This document shows, piece by piece, positions 23,474-33,433 of a stretch of 64,000 bases of DNA. The translations under genes were made by a program, and so were the position numbers. Within the stretch, counting starts at the first letter, position 1; each line of letters opens with the position of its first letter. Location: assembly GCA_019059635.1 (NCBI GenBank), contig JAGVRJ010000009.1:124001-188000 (forward strand). Direction: 5' to 3'. The notes beneath the pieces were generated by a model, which worked only from the letters and a program-made list of their open reading frames with translations, was not told where the DNA came from and ran no database searches. Source of the DNA: Proales similis (Eukaryota > Rotifera > Eurotatoria > Ploima > Proalidae).

Positions 23474-24555
23474 TTAGACAAGCATGTTGACTAGACCATT
23501 GAGAATTAGTAGCACGGCCGTTGACTGTCCGAAAGGAGTCAACGCTGACGAATAGTAATGGTCATAGATTTGCAGTTGGCTCTTAACCATTCCTAGATGA
23601 AAGAAAGCTTGATAAGAGCAGACGCGCTCTGTTCGATTGAGACAAAAATTACCGTTAAAGTCGAGTCGGTATTCGACAATCGCTTGCTCGTATTTGCATT
23701 CGTAGAGACCCTTGTGAAATTGGGCTAGTTTGTTTATTTCAAGCTTCGATACACTCGTGTTCTTTATTCGGCCATGTATTATTCTAAACGAGTTGACGAG
23801 CTGTTGTTCTACTGAATCGGCTAGAATGCTTCGTCGTCGTAGTCGTCTGAGAAATTCGCCGCTTGTTTCAATCGTCTCAGCGATTATACGTTTTCCGTTG
23901 AACCACCATTCTAGCGAACGACCTGCTGGTAGTCCCTTTGCTCTGCAAGTGATTTGGAAGCTTCGGCCGCCTACAGGGGCTGGAGGTGAATGATTGATGG
24001 CCGGAAAGCCAATCACCTCCAAATGAACGTAGTGCTTTTGAGTGGGTTTGGTAGGAAGCTGACACTCGTACCAGCCGGCGTCGTTTAGTTCAAGTTTGCG
24101 AATTTCCAGATTGTTTGTGGTTATCTTGGGCTCGTTGTTCGAGCTTATCGAATCAAGTTCAGAACTTCGAGCTGAGTAGACTCGGAACTGGCCGTTGACC
24201 TCATTTGTCGCGTTGGATATTACTCGGAGGCGATAGTTGTGCTCGATCTGGGTCCTGCCTATGGTCAAGACTGTCTGATTTTGTTCTCCGTGTCTTCCGT
24301 ACTGCCAAATAATCTATTCAAAGGCAAACAAGCAGCTTGAGCGGCGCGAATCGTTTGAAAATTAGCTTTTTTTATGCTTACGTGCATGCCATTTGGAAGA
24401 TTTGCAATCTCGCACGGTAAAATTATAGTTTGATGCTCAAAAGCACGGAGTCGCACCTCACGAGTTAAGATGGACGGCTCGGAAGAGGATATTCGCCGGC
24501 TAGCTCGGCCCGAAGCGACCACGTACTCATCACGGCCTCTTTTAATCAAATGCAA
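23474..24555 (-). CDS. Two-Ig-domain GPI-anchored adhesion protein (lachesin/Dpr-like), 5' end incomplete
   Basis: Two exons are clear: one from about 24555 down to a donor after NGMH, and a second from IIWQYGRHGEQNQ to the stop at 23474. Ig domain 1 has a first Cys (IILPCEIANLP), the core Trp (IIWQY) and NDAGWYECQLPTKP. Ig domain 2 has FQITCRAKG, LEWWFNGK and HKGLYECKY. The final 17 residues are hydrophobic (STAVLLILNGLVNMLV) after a small-residue site, as expected for a GPI anchor. This resembles invertebrate lachesin, Dpr/DIP and IgLON neuronal adhesion proteins. The first visible exon has no ATG and no signal peptide. An acceptor-like attaaaag precedes it at about 24540-24550, so a signal-peptide exon remains to be found, with only about 340 bp before the next gene. 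Confidence 0.8.
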
Positions 24556-24896
24556 AAACTCCTCATTGCTAGTTGTTGCCCGGATGCCTTACAACAAGAA
24601 AGTTTTATCACCAGTTCTGCGTGTAGAGAAAAAGAAATTAAGAGCGAGTCAGAAAGAGGGAGTCGGGATGACCGGCTATTTGATAGTAAAATGATGGTGA
24701 ACGCTCCCTAGGTGGTGCGCAGGCAGAGTTTAGAATTTTAATTATTTCTAAGTAAGCAACCAAGCGGTGCTCGACCAGAGCTCGCAGCTATTTGGCCAGT
24801 GAACTCTGCACTGCACACAGAAGAGAACAAATAAAATATCGGGAGCGAGCGGGTGAAGATAGACGACTTGCTAGACGTCTACGTCATCTGAGTAGA
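24556..24896. other. Divergent promoter region
   Basis: Lies between the Ig gene (-) and the pseudophosphatase gene (+). It must hold the missing 5' exon of the Ig gene, or that exon overlaps the neighbour. I cannot identify a clear signal-peptide ORF in it. Confidence 0.35.
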
Positions 24897-26579
24897 ATGC
24901 CTGATAAAGAGATACGACTCGAAGGTAGGGTCGACGGTTGCTTGATAACAAATGAAACTATGGCGGAGGAAACTCCACCTAGCTCAATAGATTCGGCTCG
25001 TTTTGCCGAGACGGAGAAGCTCCGTCGATTCGCAGCAGATGTAGACATCCAAGCGACCCTCGTTGACTATCTTCTGGCCCAGAATCAACCAGCAGCGTCC
25101 AATACGATCGACGAGAGCTCGTTCAGCGATGAAAAACTCGAGAAACTTGTAGATGCGGTCAAGAGAAAACAGCCAATTCCGGCCGAGACAATACTCAATA
25201 TCATCAAACGAGCCTCAGCAATTCTGAAATCGGAGCCTAACGTTCGCCAATGTGACTTGAATGATCAGAGCCTGGTGTTTGTCGGTGATTTAATGGGAAG
25301 CTTTGACGATCTGTATCACTTGTGGAACAAATTTGACCTTCCAGGCAAAAGTAGAAAATTCTTGTTCATGGGCAATCTGATTGGTCCTAACGAACAGCAA
25401 GTCGAATGCATTTGCCTGGTGCTCTACGCCTTTGTGCTCCGGCCACATCAAGTATTCATAAGTCGAGGTAATTACGAAGAGCTCTGCATGACCCTGAATC
25501 AGCACTCGGACCATTGCCTCTTCTCGCACCTGCGCGCCAAATTCGATGCTCTTTGCCTAAGAATGTGGCAAGCCTTTGCCGAACTTTTTTCCGTCATTCC
25601 ACTCGCCACGCTGGTAAATGATAACGGAGGACTTCGATGCTTGGCTGTCCACGGAGGCGTGAATGATAAACTAGACATCGCCAGCATACAAAGTTCAATC
25701 GACCGATTCACATGGGCCAGCCTATTCTCGAACTGCGGCGTTATCAAAAGGGCTGAGAACGAAAGAGTTGGTGATTTACTCTGGTCACATGCCATCCTTC
25801 CACACAATCAGCTCTCATGCATCATACCGAATGGAGACGGCTGCTACTTCAATAACACAACGCTGATTGGCAAACTGTTTGGCGGCAAAACAACTGCACT
25901 GTTCTGCGAAAAAGCACAGGTTGACTGTGTTGTTCGAGGCAATCAGCTAATTGACGATGGTCATTTGCTGAGCCATCACGGCCGCTGCCTAACACTCTTT
26001 TCTTGCTCTAACTATGTGAACTCAAACGCTTTGGGCACGGTGGCCATTTTACAGCCAGACTCAAGGCAATTCGACTATTATTCGTATCAAACCCGAATAT
26101 TTGACGCAACGCAAGTGAATGATAAATCCAAGGCACACGCTAACGGTAACAAAATCAAAAACGCGTCTCTTCAAATAATTGACCAGAATTCTGATGACGA
26201 AGACCATCAGAAAGATGAACGCTGCGAGGCAGAAGCCGATCTGGAAGATCCATACGGCTCGCTTGTTGATTTGATATTCCAAGTGCTGGACTATCAAAAC
26301 AGCGGCCGCGTGGATTTTAATCGAGCTTTAGACCTAATGAATCGGCTGCTTTTGCAGCCGGGTGTGAATTACGAGTTCAAAGAGATTTGTTCAATTCCGA
26401 CCAATACTGATGCTATCCCGGCCACTCTGAGCCAAGAGCGATTCAAATCGCTATTTTTTCAGATCGATTCATACGACGAGCAGAGGGCGGCGATGAAATT
26501 TATAGACTCGAGCGAAAGTTATTCGTCAACCGACAATGAACTAGACAATGATGGAGCGGCTGAAGAGACTAGATTCTAA
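24897..26579 (+). CDS. PPP-family serine/threonine phosphatase homologue lacking catalytic residues (pseudophosphatase)
   Basis: Intronless, 560 residues from ATG 24897; the frame is open further upstream only via a TTG. The middle 300 residues follow the PP1/PP2A/calcineurin fold order, but the signature motifs are broken. GDxHG is GDLMGS (metal-binding His replaced by Met), GDYVDRG is GNLIGPN (Asp, Asp and Arg lost), RGNHE is RGNYE (catalytic His replaced by Tyr), CDLLWSD is GDLLWSH, and RAHQ is RGNQ (metal His lost). VHGG, one RGN Asn and the LFSxxNY block survive. Loss of several metal ligands predicts no hydrolase activity. A C-terminal 150-residue extension with Asp/Glu-rich patches and a possible EF-hand-like helix (FQVLDYQNSGRVDFNRAL) follows. 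The long intact frame argues against a decayed pseudogene; a scaffold or regulatory role is inference. Confidence 0.85.
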   Translation: MPDKEIRLEGRVDGCLITNETMAEETPPSSIDSARFAETEKLRRFAADVDIQATLVDYLLAQNQPAASNTIDESSFSDEKLEKLVDAVKRKQPIPAETILNIIKRASAILKSEPNVRQCDLNDQSLVFVGDLMGSFDDLYHLWNKFDLPGKSRKFLFMGNLIGPNEQQVECICLVLYAFVLRPHQVFISRGNYEELCMTLNQHSDHCLFSHLRAKFDALCLRMWQAFAELFSVIPLATLVNDNGGLRCLAVHGGVNDKLDIASIQSSIDRFTWASLFSNCGVIKRAENERVGDLLWSHAILPHNQLSCIIPNGDGCYFNNTTLIGKLFGGKTTALFCEKAQVDCVVRGNQLIDDGHLLSHHGRCLTLFSCSNYVNSNALGTVAILQPDSRQFDYYSYQTRIFDATQVNDKSKAHANGNKIKNASLQIIDQNSDDEDHQKDERCEAEADLEDPYGSLVDLIFQVLDYQNSGRVDFNRALDLMNRLLLQPGVNYEFKEICSIPTNTDAIPATLSQERFKSLFFQIDSYDEQRAAMKFIDSSESYSSTDNELDNDGAAEETRF

Positions 26580-27245
26580 AGCTATTCAACTTACCCGAAA
26601 TGAACGCAAGCGTTAAACAGACGGCCAGCAAATGGCATTGAATTGACATTTTCAAAGTGCTCCCGTAAGAAAAGAATTGTCTGTCTTGTTCGCTCTTTTT
26701 AGTAGGGCAAACGAAATGAGAGCGAAATTTCAATTGAAATAAATCTAAATAAAAGAAAGTTAAATTAAAGCGATGCGACTTTGATTCGAAGCGGTTGATG
26801 AGTTGAAAGTTTGCCGCACGCGCCCGCAGGTGTTAGACACGAATGATCGCTTTGCAAAGTCAATTTTAGATGAATGCTTCAAGGCAAATAAAGAGCATTT
26901 CTAGTTGGGTGCAAGTGATGACGGACTCCGTCCTTGTCGATTAGCTTATCAAATCTGCCTATTAGCGCCTAGCTGCTCTAACAACTGGGCGCATGCGCGG
27001 ACAGACTCAAATGCTGGAAGGGCAGTTCGACTCTTCAGTGCTTCTGCTTTAGGTATCGGCTTATCGTTGCGCGCGAGATGATGTGATGAAACTATCACTC
27101 AAACTAGAACGGGCGCCTGTGCAGCGTTTCGTGTACACATGCGAGATTTAAATTGAATTTAGAAAGCAATCAATACATCTTATCGAGGCGAGCGATTTAT
27201 TGACGAGGCCTAATCTCAGAATAAACCAAAATGCACGCACAGCAG

Positions 27246-27260
27246 CACACACACACACAC
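27246..27260. repeat. (CA)n microsatellite
   Basis: About seven CA units in the gene-poor tract. Confidence 0.85.
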
Positions 27261-28846
27261 GCTGCTTGACATCAAAACAATTGACTCGTATCGGGATTGA
27301 GTTTTGAGTAACACGATCCTACACGCAGAGCAGATAGATGTGTTGAGGCTGGATGTTTCGATTTTTAATCCGCGTCTCGTCCTATAACCCAAAAACCCAA
27401 TGCACGACGGCGCGTCTAGCTGAAAATTGAAATGAATAGGAAAAAGTGCGGCCGAAGGCAAATGGTTACAAAACTGAGCGAAAGAAAGGCGCTTTGAGTG
27501 AATAAAGAAAAATGATTGGAATTTAGAACAAAGATTGAGTAAGTCGCTTGTGACTTTTACGTCGAAATCTATTCCGGTCAAAAGGAGAATGCAGAGGGTT
27601 GAGAGCGACCGGATCGCTGTGTGTTGTGAATTGAGCTGCCGGTCGGAAGGCCAAGATATTCCGCAGTAAAGACACATAAAGGCGAGTGAAGAATTGAAAT
27701 AAAATAAAAAACAAAACGCTAATCGATACACAGAGGCAGAAAAATTCAAGTGGAAAATCACTGCTGACCTAGAGTGATAAGATATAAATTAAGACGAATG
27801 ATGATGATGGACTTGGCCGAGCGCAGAGATGAAAGAGCAAGCAGAGGAAAACAAACTCACATAGCAAAATAAACACGGAAGCGAGCAGTGTGAATTCAAA
27901 TTGAAAGATATTCACGAGTCCCAGGGCCAAAAGAGAATAAGATTGGGAGGAGAAAAATAGAGAGACCATAGATAAGAGCGGTTTGATGAGAAAGCACTGC
28001 GCTGAGTAGATTAGCGTGCAAGCGAAGTCCTTCAAGAGATGGCGAATGTGTGAGTCGCCGCGCCTGCTATTGAAAACGCGAAGCAGCTCTTTGAGCGTTG
28101 AGCTAATGCGAGCGATTGCTGCATCCATGCATGTGAAGATGAAAACTGACGCCTTTCTAATTTTTTCTCGCTCTCATTCCCTCTCTCTTTCATTGATGCC
28201 TTTGTTACTCGGCCCTGCTGCCACCGCTCTCTGTCTTCTTCTTTTTTCTCTTGACGGCATTAATGTTTGTGTGCGGTTTGCTTGATTAATTATCTTGGCA
28301 GAAGGCCCTGCCTGTTTGGTGAGATGCATGAATTGTAAGGTGACTTGTATGCATGTGAATATCGGAAGTGCGAATAGGCTTGAGGCTAATCGCGCGCGCA
28401 GCCTCTTGAGAAGCTCGAACAAATCGCTCTGCCCACTCAATTATTTGTTCGTTCGTGTTTTTGTTTACAATCCGATGCGAATGATCGATTTCATAAGAAG
28501 CGTTTAGGGGCAACTGCGCTCACTAAATCTAGGTCAGCATTTTCTGGAGAGCCTCTTAGCCGTCCAGCTTCCTCCAGCAATTCGACGATTTTGCCCCTGT
28601 CGAGCTAGAAATTAGGGCCTAATTCAAAAACAGTTGAGTCAAGGTGCGACACTGCTTGTGTTGATCACGCGCACGCGTGAAAAACGATCTGCCTAAAACG
28701 CTTGATTGATTTTTATTACAAATAGTCTAATCCGTGTGAATTTGACCTCGACTGGCGGCAACGGCGGCGATGCAGGCTGAGTACGAGCGCTGCGCTTTGC
28801 CTGAGCACCAACTGACCAAAATTGTCGCGATCGCAGCTACTAGGCC

Positions 28847-28866
28847 GTGTGTGTGTGTGTGTGTGT
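28847..28866. repeat. (GT)n microsatellite
   Basis: Ten uninterrupted GT units. Confidence 0.9.
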
Positions 28867-29578
28867 AAAATTGCAAACACAGAGGGTTTTAGTGTGCGAG
28901 AGTGCGCGCGTTCGATATTAAATAGTCGCAAGTTGCCTCTGCAGCGTCGTATTGGGCAACGCGAGAAGCATGCGGTCCGAGTTCTAATTAGATTTTGTGT
29001 CCATATGAAATTGGACACGGACGGATATGGATCATACTATTGAGACACATCTCATTGACAGGTCAGCATCGTTAGACAAGCTTGCAGGCGTCTTTGTCAT
29101 CGAGCGCGCAATTAGAAACCGAATGAGAAATCTGGACTCGGAAAAGAAGCGGCGGCGGCAAACTAGTTTCCAATCGTCGCTAGTCGAGTTGAGTAGTGCA
29201 ACTGTCACTGCCAATGTTTACATAAAGCTCCTTGATCTCGACGAGCACTAATTTGAAAAATGAAATGAGATCGACACAATCGTATCTCATGATGTCATTG
29301 ACGTCCGATTAGGATGTGAGCAAATGCTTAAAAATTTTATTGCTCAGATGCGTCCTTTTGCGCTCACGAGATCTAGACTATTTTCCGGCACGCGTCAAAA
29401 ATTGCTCTCTCTCTCTCTTCAATATCTTATTGCTTTCTCAATCGCCTGATGCTAGAGCACTGTCATTCATTCATTCTACTTGTAATATCTTTCTGATGCG
29501 ATCTCATTCATTCTTTCCTCTTTTCTTGTTGCCTTTCTTTGTGCCTCTCTGTCGGCCTGTCTCTAGTGCGCGCTCTTT

Positions 29579-29596
29579 CTCTCTCTCTCTCTCTCT
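29579..29596. repeat. (TC)n microsatellite in CT-rich segment
   Basis: Nine TC units inside a longer pyrimidine-rich segment (about 29400-29630). That segment explains the Ser/Leu/Phe-rich frame read through it. Confidence 0.85.
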
Positions 29597-30800
29597 TTTT
29601 AATTCTCGCTCTGATTTTCAGCTTATGCGCTCTAAATTGTTCTTTCTTATGGTTCTTGCGGCTGCCTATTTAGACTGAGCAGACAGAGTGCAAACTTGCC
29701 GAGGTCACAAACTTAATCGAAATAAAAGAATTGAGTCAAAACGTGAAGGCTTTGTCACATACACACCTTTTCTGGATCGGGGTGCGATTTAATAGCGCTC
29801 GTTGGGCCATTATCGGGCCTAGCTTGCACTAATCATTGACTAACGAGGCCATCTCAGAGCCAACCGCTGTGATCGCCTGTTAAACACACGGCGGGTTCTC
29901 ATAAATGTCAATATTTTAAACCAACTAGCCTATTTGTGTTGGCCCATTTGGTCTCCATTAAATTCGTTTCAAACTTGAGAAGACCCCTGATTGAACTAAC
30001 GCGGCAATTGCAGCTACCGTGCGTCATCGCTAGTCGCTGAATATGTGCCATTCGCTTATTCATCGAATAAAGCATTTTCAAATCACCTCTGTCCGACTCA
30101 GGCTGTCTTTCAAACTATTCAACCTCTTACTTGATTATTGGGCAACTTGTTTTTTGGCCAACCTAAATTGAAGGCGGACAGAATAAATAATTCGTGTGAA
30201 AATAAAACAAACGCACAAATTGGAACGCCAATCAGCAAGAAGCCTCTTGCTTGCTTTTAGCCAAGTTTACATCACGGGCATCGTAATTAAAAAGAGATGG
30301 TTACGATTCTGCAAAGCCTAGTAAAGACACACAAACACCCAGAGACGAGCATATGTCAAGAACGTTGCTTGGTTAAAAATTTTCAGGCCGCCAGATTGAA
30401 TGAGCCAACTCGAACGGACCAGTTCTGTCGGGCAACAAAAGTGACGCGGCATGAATGAGTGAAATAGAAACGGACGGCTCTGCTTAATATTGCTCAATTG
30501 CACGCATGATTCGTAAGTGTTTTAAATGGGCCGGAGGGCTTTAATCGGTTATTAGAGCCATGTTGCGTCTGAGCGCATACAATCAGACCCTGGATTGAAT
30601 AAGAGGCCTTTCAACAATCGCCACAATCGTTGAAAAGAAACAATAAGTTGAATGAAAATTAGACGCTTGGGCTTCTGCTCACGTTGCTGTTGTCCGCCTT
30701 TTTCCCGCGCTCTCGATTGCATTCTCGCTTGTTAGCGATGCCTCATCTTTTCTTCTTTGTTGTTATTGTATTGCTGGGCAGATAATTAGCCAATGCAGAC

Positions 30801-30816
30801 GCGGCGGCGCCGCCGC
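30801..30816. repeat. 16-bp GC palindrome
   Basis: GCGGCGGCGCCGCCGC is its own reverse complement, standing out in AT-rich surroundings; a further GCC unit follows it. It could be a hairpin or a binding site. Confidence 0.7.
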
Positions 30817-31119
30817 CGCCAACAGATCGTTTATTCGAAAAGCACATTCTAGTGCAAATTACAATTTAGAACTATCGCGCTCATTGTTGTTGTTCTGTTA
30901 CTATTTATCATCAAAACTGCACACCCAATTGAAGCCTGGGCGAGAGGCCTGCGGTATAAACAGTCAACCAAGTCGTCGGTCAGCGTTTAATTAGTTTTGA
31001 ATCGGAAAGAGTTAGGGCCTCTGAGTGCCCAGGGACACTGTCTTATACACTTAATGCACTCGCTTTTCTAATTAAATCGACACTAAGACCCGGCAGGCCA
31101 ACTGCCTTCTTACTTTCCC

Positions 31120-31152
31120 GCCTGCCTGCCTGCATGCCTGCTTGTCTGCCTG
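31120..31152. repeat. Degenerate (CCTG)n tetranucleotide repeat
   Basis: Runs of CCTG with single-base variants (CATG, CTTG, TCTG). Confidence 0.75.
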
Positions 31153-31352
31153 TATAGCTGTCTGTGAGTCTTTTTTCCCGCTCGCCTTTGCCTTAAAGAC
31201 AAGAACTTGAATTGCATCGATTGGTGTTTATCGCGCTAGAACTTGATCAAAAAACTTTTGTTTATAAGTGTTGGATTCCGTTTTGCAAACTTGCCTATTT
31301 CCCTTAATCAAACGACCAAGTAAGCAAATAGCTTTTGGCTAGTTGGTTTATT

Positions 31353-31736
31353 CTATCTACCGGCGCGCTTTTGCTTTTCGCCTCCGCTCCTAGTACATAC
31401 GAGACAAGGCTCAAGTTTAGATGAAAGATAACTGGAGTTGGAAGAGAATTTAGCGCTGGCGTTTTCCAGATTTTCGAGTCCAGAAACAGACTTGGCTCGC
31501 ATAGCAATGACAATATGCCGTTGTCTGAGCGATGGTCCGTGTATCCTAGTCGTCTTTTTCGATTCGTTCGACTCAATTAGTTCCTGGCCGATTCTGAGTT
31601 CCGATAAAGATTTCAAATTCTCTTTTGAACTTGCTTTGCATTCGACTCGAGACGGCTGAAAAAGAACCCGTCTCTCACCAGGCGGCTTTAAGAATCCGTA
31701 TTTGTTGCGCTTGGGCTGAAGAACTGGCTGATACAT
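31353..31736 (-). CDS. Small basic hypothetical protein with RVxF-like motif
   Basis: 127 residues from a true ATG, single exon, family not recognised. It is rich in Lys, Arg and Ser. Near the N-terminus is GERRVLFQ, where RVLF fits the RVxF docking consensus for protein phosphatase 1, and SKENLKS contains a KEN triplet. Two Cys near the end (PCLVCTR) could be structural. A minus-strand AATAAA follows the stop within ten bases, which supports a real transcript. Codon use resembles the neighbours. The first residues vaguely recall mitochondrial ribosomal protein L34 (YQP...KR.KYGF), but the conserved C-terminal half of L34 is missing, so I do not make that call. Confidence 0.45.
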   Translation of the reverse strand: MYQPVLQPKRNKYGFLKPPGERRVLFQPSRVECKASSKENLKSLSELRIGQELIESNESKKTTRIHGPSLRQRHIVIAMRAKSVSGLENLENASAKFSSNSSYLSSKLEPCLVCTRSGGEKQKRAGR

Positions 31737-31905
31737 TAGCGCTCTTGTCTTAAACTGTTACCGAGTTATTATTAAATTAAAATTATGTTAGGAGTGCCGC
31801 AGCTGGCTGAGTGTATGCTTCACTGGAAAGCCGCTGAAATGAGCCGGTTCTATAAACTTATTCTTCAAATGAATAGAGAAATACACACAAACGCACACGT
31901 CAAAG

Positions 31906-31969
31906 CCAAGAATGCTGAGAAGTATTCTTGGGACTGAACCAAGACGTGAATGATTCAATTCACGTCTTG
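31906..31969. repeat. Two adjacent perfect hairpins
   Basis: CCAAGAAT (31906-31913) pairs with ATTCTTGG (31924-31931). CAAGACGTGAAT (31940-31951) pairs with ATTCACGTCTTG (31958-31969) across a six-base loop. A third partial copy, AGACGTGAA, occurs near 31984. They sit in the 395-bp gap between AMN1 and the small basic gene. Confidence 0.7.
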
Positions 31970-32131
31970 AGGGTAGAATGCTTTAGACGTGAAAACAGGT
32001 GCCGAGTTGAGATGAAGAACGAATTAAGAAAAGAATTTTATTCATCGTCATTCTCGTCCAAGTAAGAAAATATATTAAAGAGGAAAAAGGCGGATAAAAG
32101 CTGCGCAGACATGCAAATCAAATTGGTTACG

Positions 32132-33255
32132 TCAATAGACGGTCCAAGTCAAATGCTTCATTTTCTTATCCGGATTGCTGCTCATGTACGCTTCTAATGC
32201 GAGCCTTGATTGCTCTGCGATCAAAGTTATTTTTAAATGTGCTTGGATAGACTTGAAGCTTTTAGCTCCTGCTACTTACCTGTCACTTTGGGACACGCGT
32301 GGAAAAGTAAGTATTTGAGTTTTCTGGCAGAGTCGAGCACACAAATGATCGCGTCATCACTTATCAGCTTGCAGTGTGAAATGTGCATTTCCTCAATCGA
32401 CTGAGAAACGGCGCCGCTCATCAAAGCAAAAACGCCCTGGTCGGTAATCTTCAGATGAGCGTTGCTCTTAAATTCACGCGCCCAAATCGATATTTCCTAC
32501 TTCTCGCTACTCCTTACCTGAGTGCCTGTCATGTTGATCGATTTGAGTAGTTTGCAAAATTTGCCCAACGAAACGAGTGCGGCGTCGGTGACGAGGGGGC
32601 AATTTGCTATGCTGATCGAAGTAAGCGAGGGGCAATTGATGGCAAACTGCTCAATGCAGCTGTCTCCGATGTTCAAACAGCGACGCAGTAGCACCATCTT
32701 AAGAAAGTGGCAATTTTTTGCGATCGCTTTAAGCCCTATGTGAAGACGGTTTAAGGCCGAAATGCTTATCTTCCGCTTATCAAGTTAAACCTTTATTACT
32801 GATTCGACTGCGGTCCATGTTGTTCGAATTTAGATCAAGCTTGACAAGATGCTTGCACTGGCATATTTGCAGCAGGGCTCTATCGCTCAAGCGATCACAT
32901 TCGCTCAGCTCGAGAACTCGCGTATTTTCCGATAAAAACTTGAATGCCGCACAAACATGAATGGTTTATTCTGACGATTACCAAGGCAGCTCCAACCTTG
33001 AATATGTTCTCATCAGTGATGAGTCCTCTTTGACTCAGCACTTGAAGCAGCTCATTTTTAACATTGCTGGGTAGTCGTTGAATGCCGTCGTCCTTGGCGA
33101 AATGATCGAAAGAGTTGGCGATCTGAATAATGCAGCTTTATTCGAAGCCAAATATTGATCATAAGACCAAACAAAATCGTCTCCTATTATTAAGTGAGTT
33201 CAAACCGTTTTCTCAGGGTGTCGACCGGCCTTGCTTTAAGAAAGAGCGAATCCAT
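32132..33255 (-). CDS. AMN1: AMN1 homologue, leucine-rich repeat protein
   Basis: Six exons. The N-terminal segment (RLPSNVKNELLQVLSQRGLITDEN read in two parts) matches the AMN1 pattern [21 protein letters not shown]. About eight F-box-type LRRs follow, including LKAIAKNCHFLK, LLRRCLNIGDSCIEQFAINC and LTSISIANCPLVTDAALVSL. The end LLFHACPKVTEQSRLALE ... HLTWTVY matches the vertebrate AMN1 C-terminus, which also ends TWTVY. AMN1 is named for a yeast antagonist of mitotic exit; the animal role is poorly known. There is no F-box. The first exon is the least certain: I use ATG 33255 with a 30-nt exon spliced to the acceptor before IANSFDHF. The intron after ISNK is placed so that NKGLKAIA joins, which restores the family alignment. 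Confidence 0.85.
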
Positions 33256-33433
33256 ACTGCAGAAATAGTGCCAAGTAAGCTGCGAATGCTGTGCCCCCAA
33301 AATTTCTTCGTGACTCAGACATAATGGCGCGTTTTATTATTATCGGATTGAGAAATAAAAACGAAAATATTCAAAGTACGAATTAGAGGCGGAGCGGTTC
33401 AAAATTTTGCTGGCGATGCAACTTAGCCTGGCT

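Larger units (their letters stand above)
26580..31352. other. Large gene-poor tract
   Basis: 4.8 kb without a supportable gene in an otherwise dense window. Frames of 100-180 codons occur (for example 27216-27761 minus and 29316-29678 plus) but are composed of simple-sequence or low-complexity residues and show no splice logic. The stretch holds microsatellites, a GC palindrome at 30801-30816, a CCTG tract near 31120 and a TATAAA at about 30954-30959. It may contain distal enhancers, a non-coding RNA or small exons of a gene I could not assemble. Confidence 0.4.

Noticed and set aside
27216-27761. 181-residue minus-strand frame in the gene-poor tract
   Set aside because: No start context, domain or repeat pattern; composition follows pyrimidine-rich DNA and a CA microsatellite.
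29316-29678. 120-residue plus-strand frame
   Set aside because: Ser/Leu/Phe-rich read through a CT-rich segment containing (TC)n; no motif and no conserved partner exon.
31353-31736. Mitochondrial ribosomal protein L34
   Set aside because: Only a short YQP...KRNKYGF resemblance; the conserved basic C-terminal half of L34 is absent.
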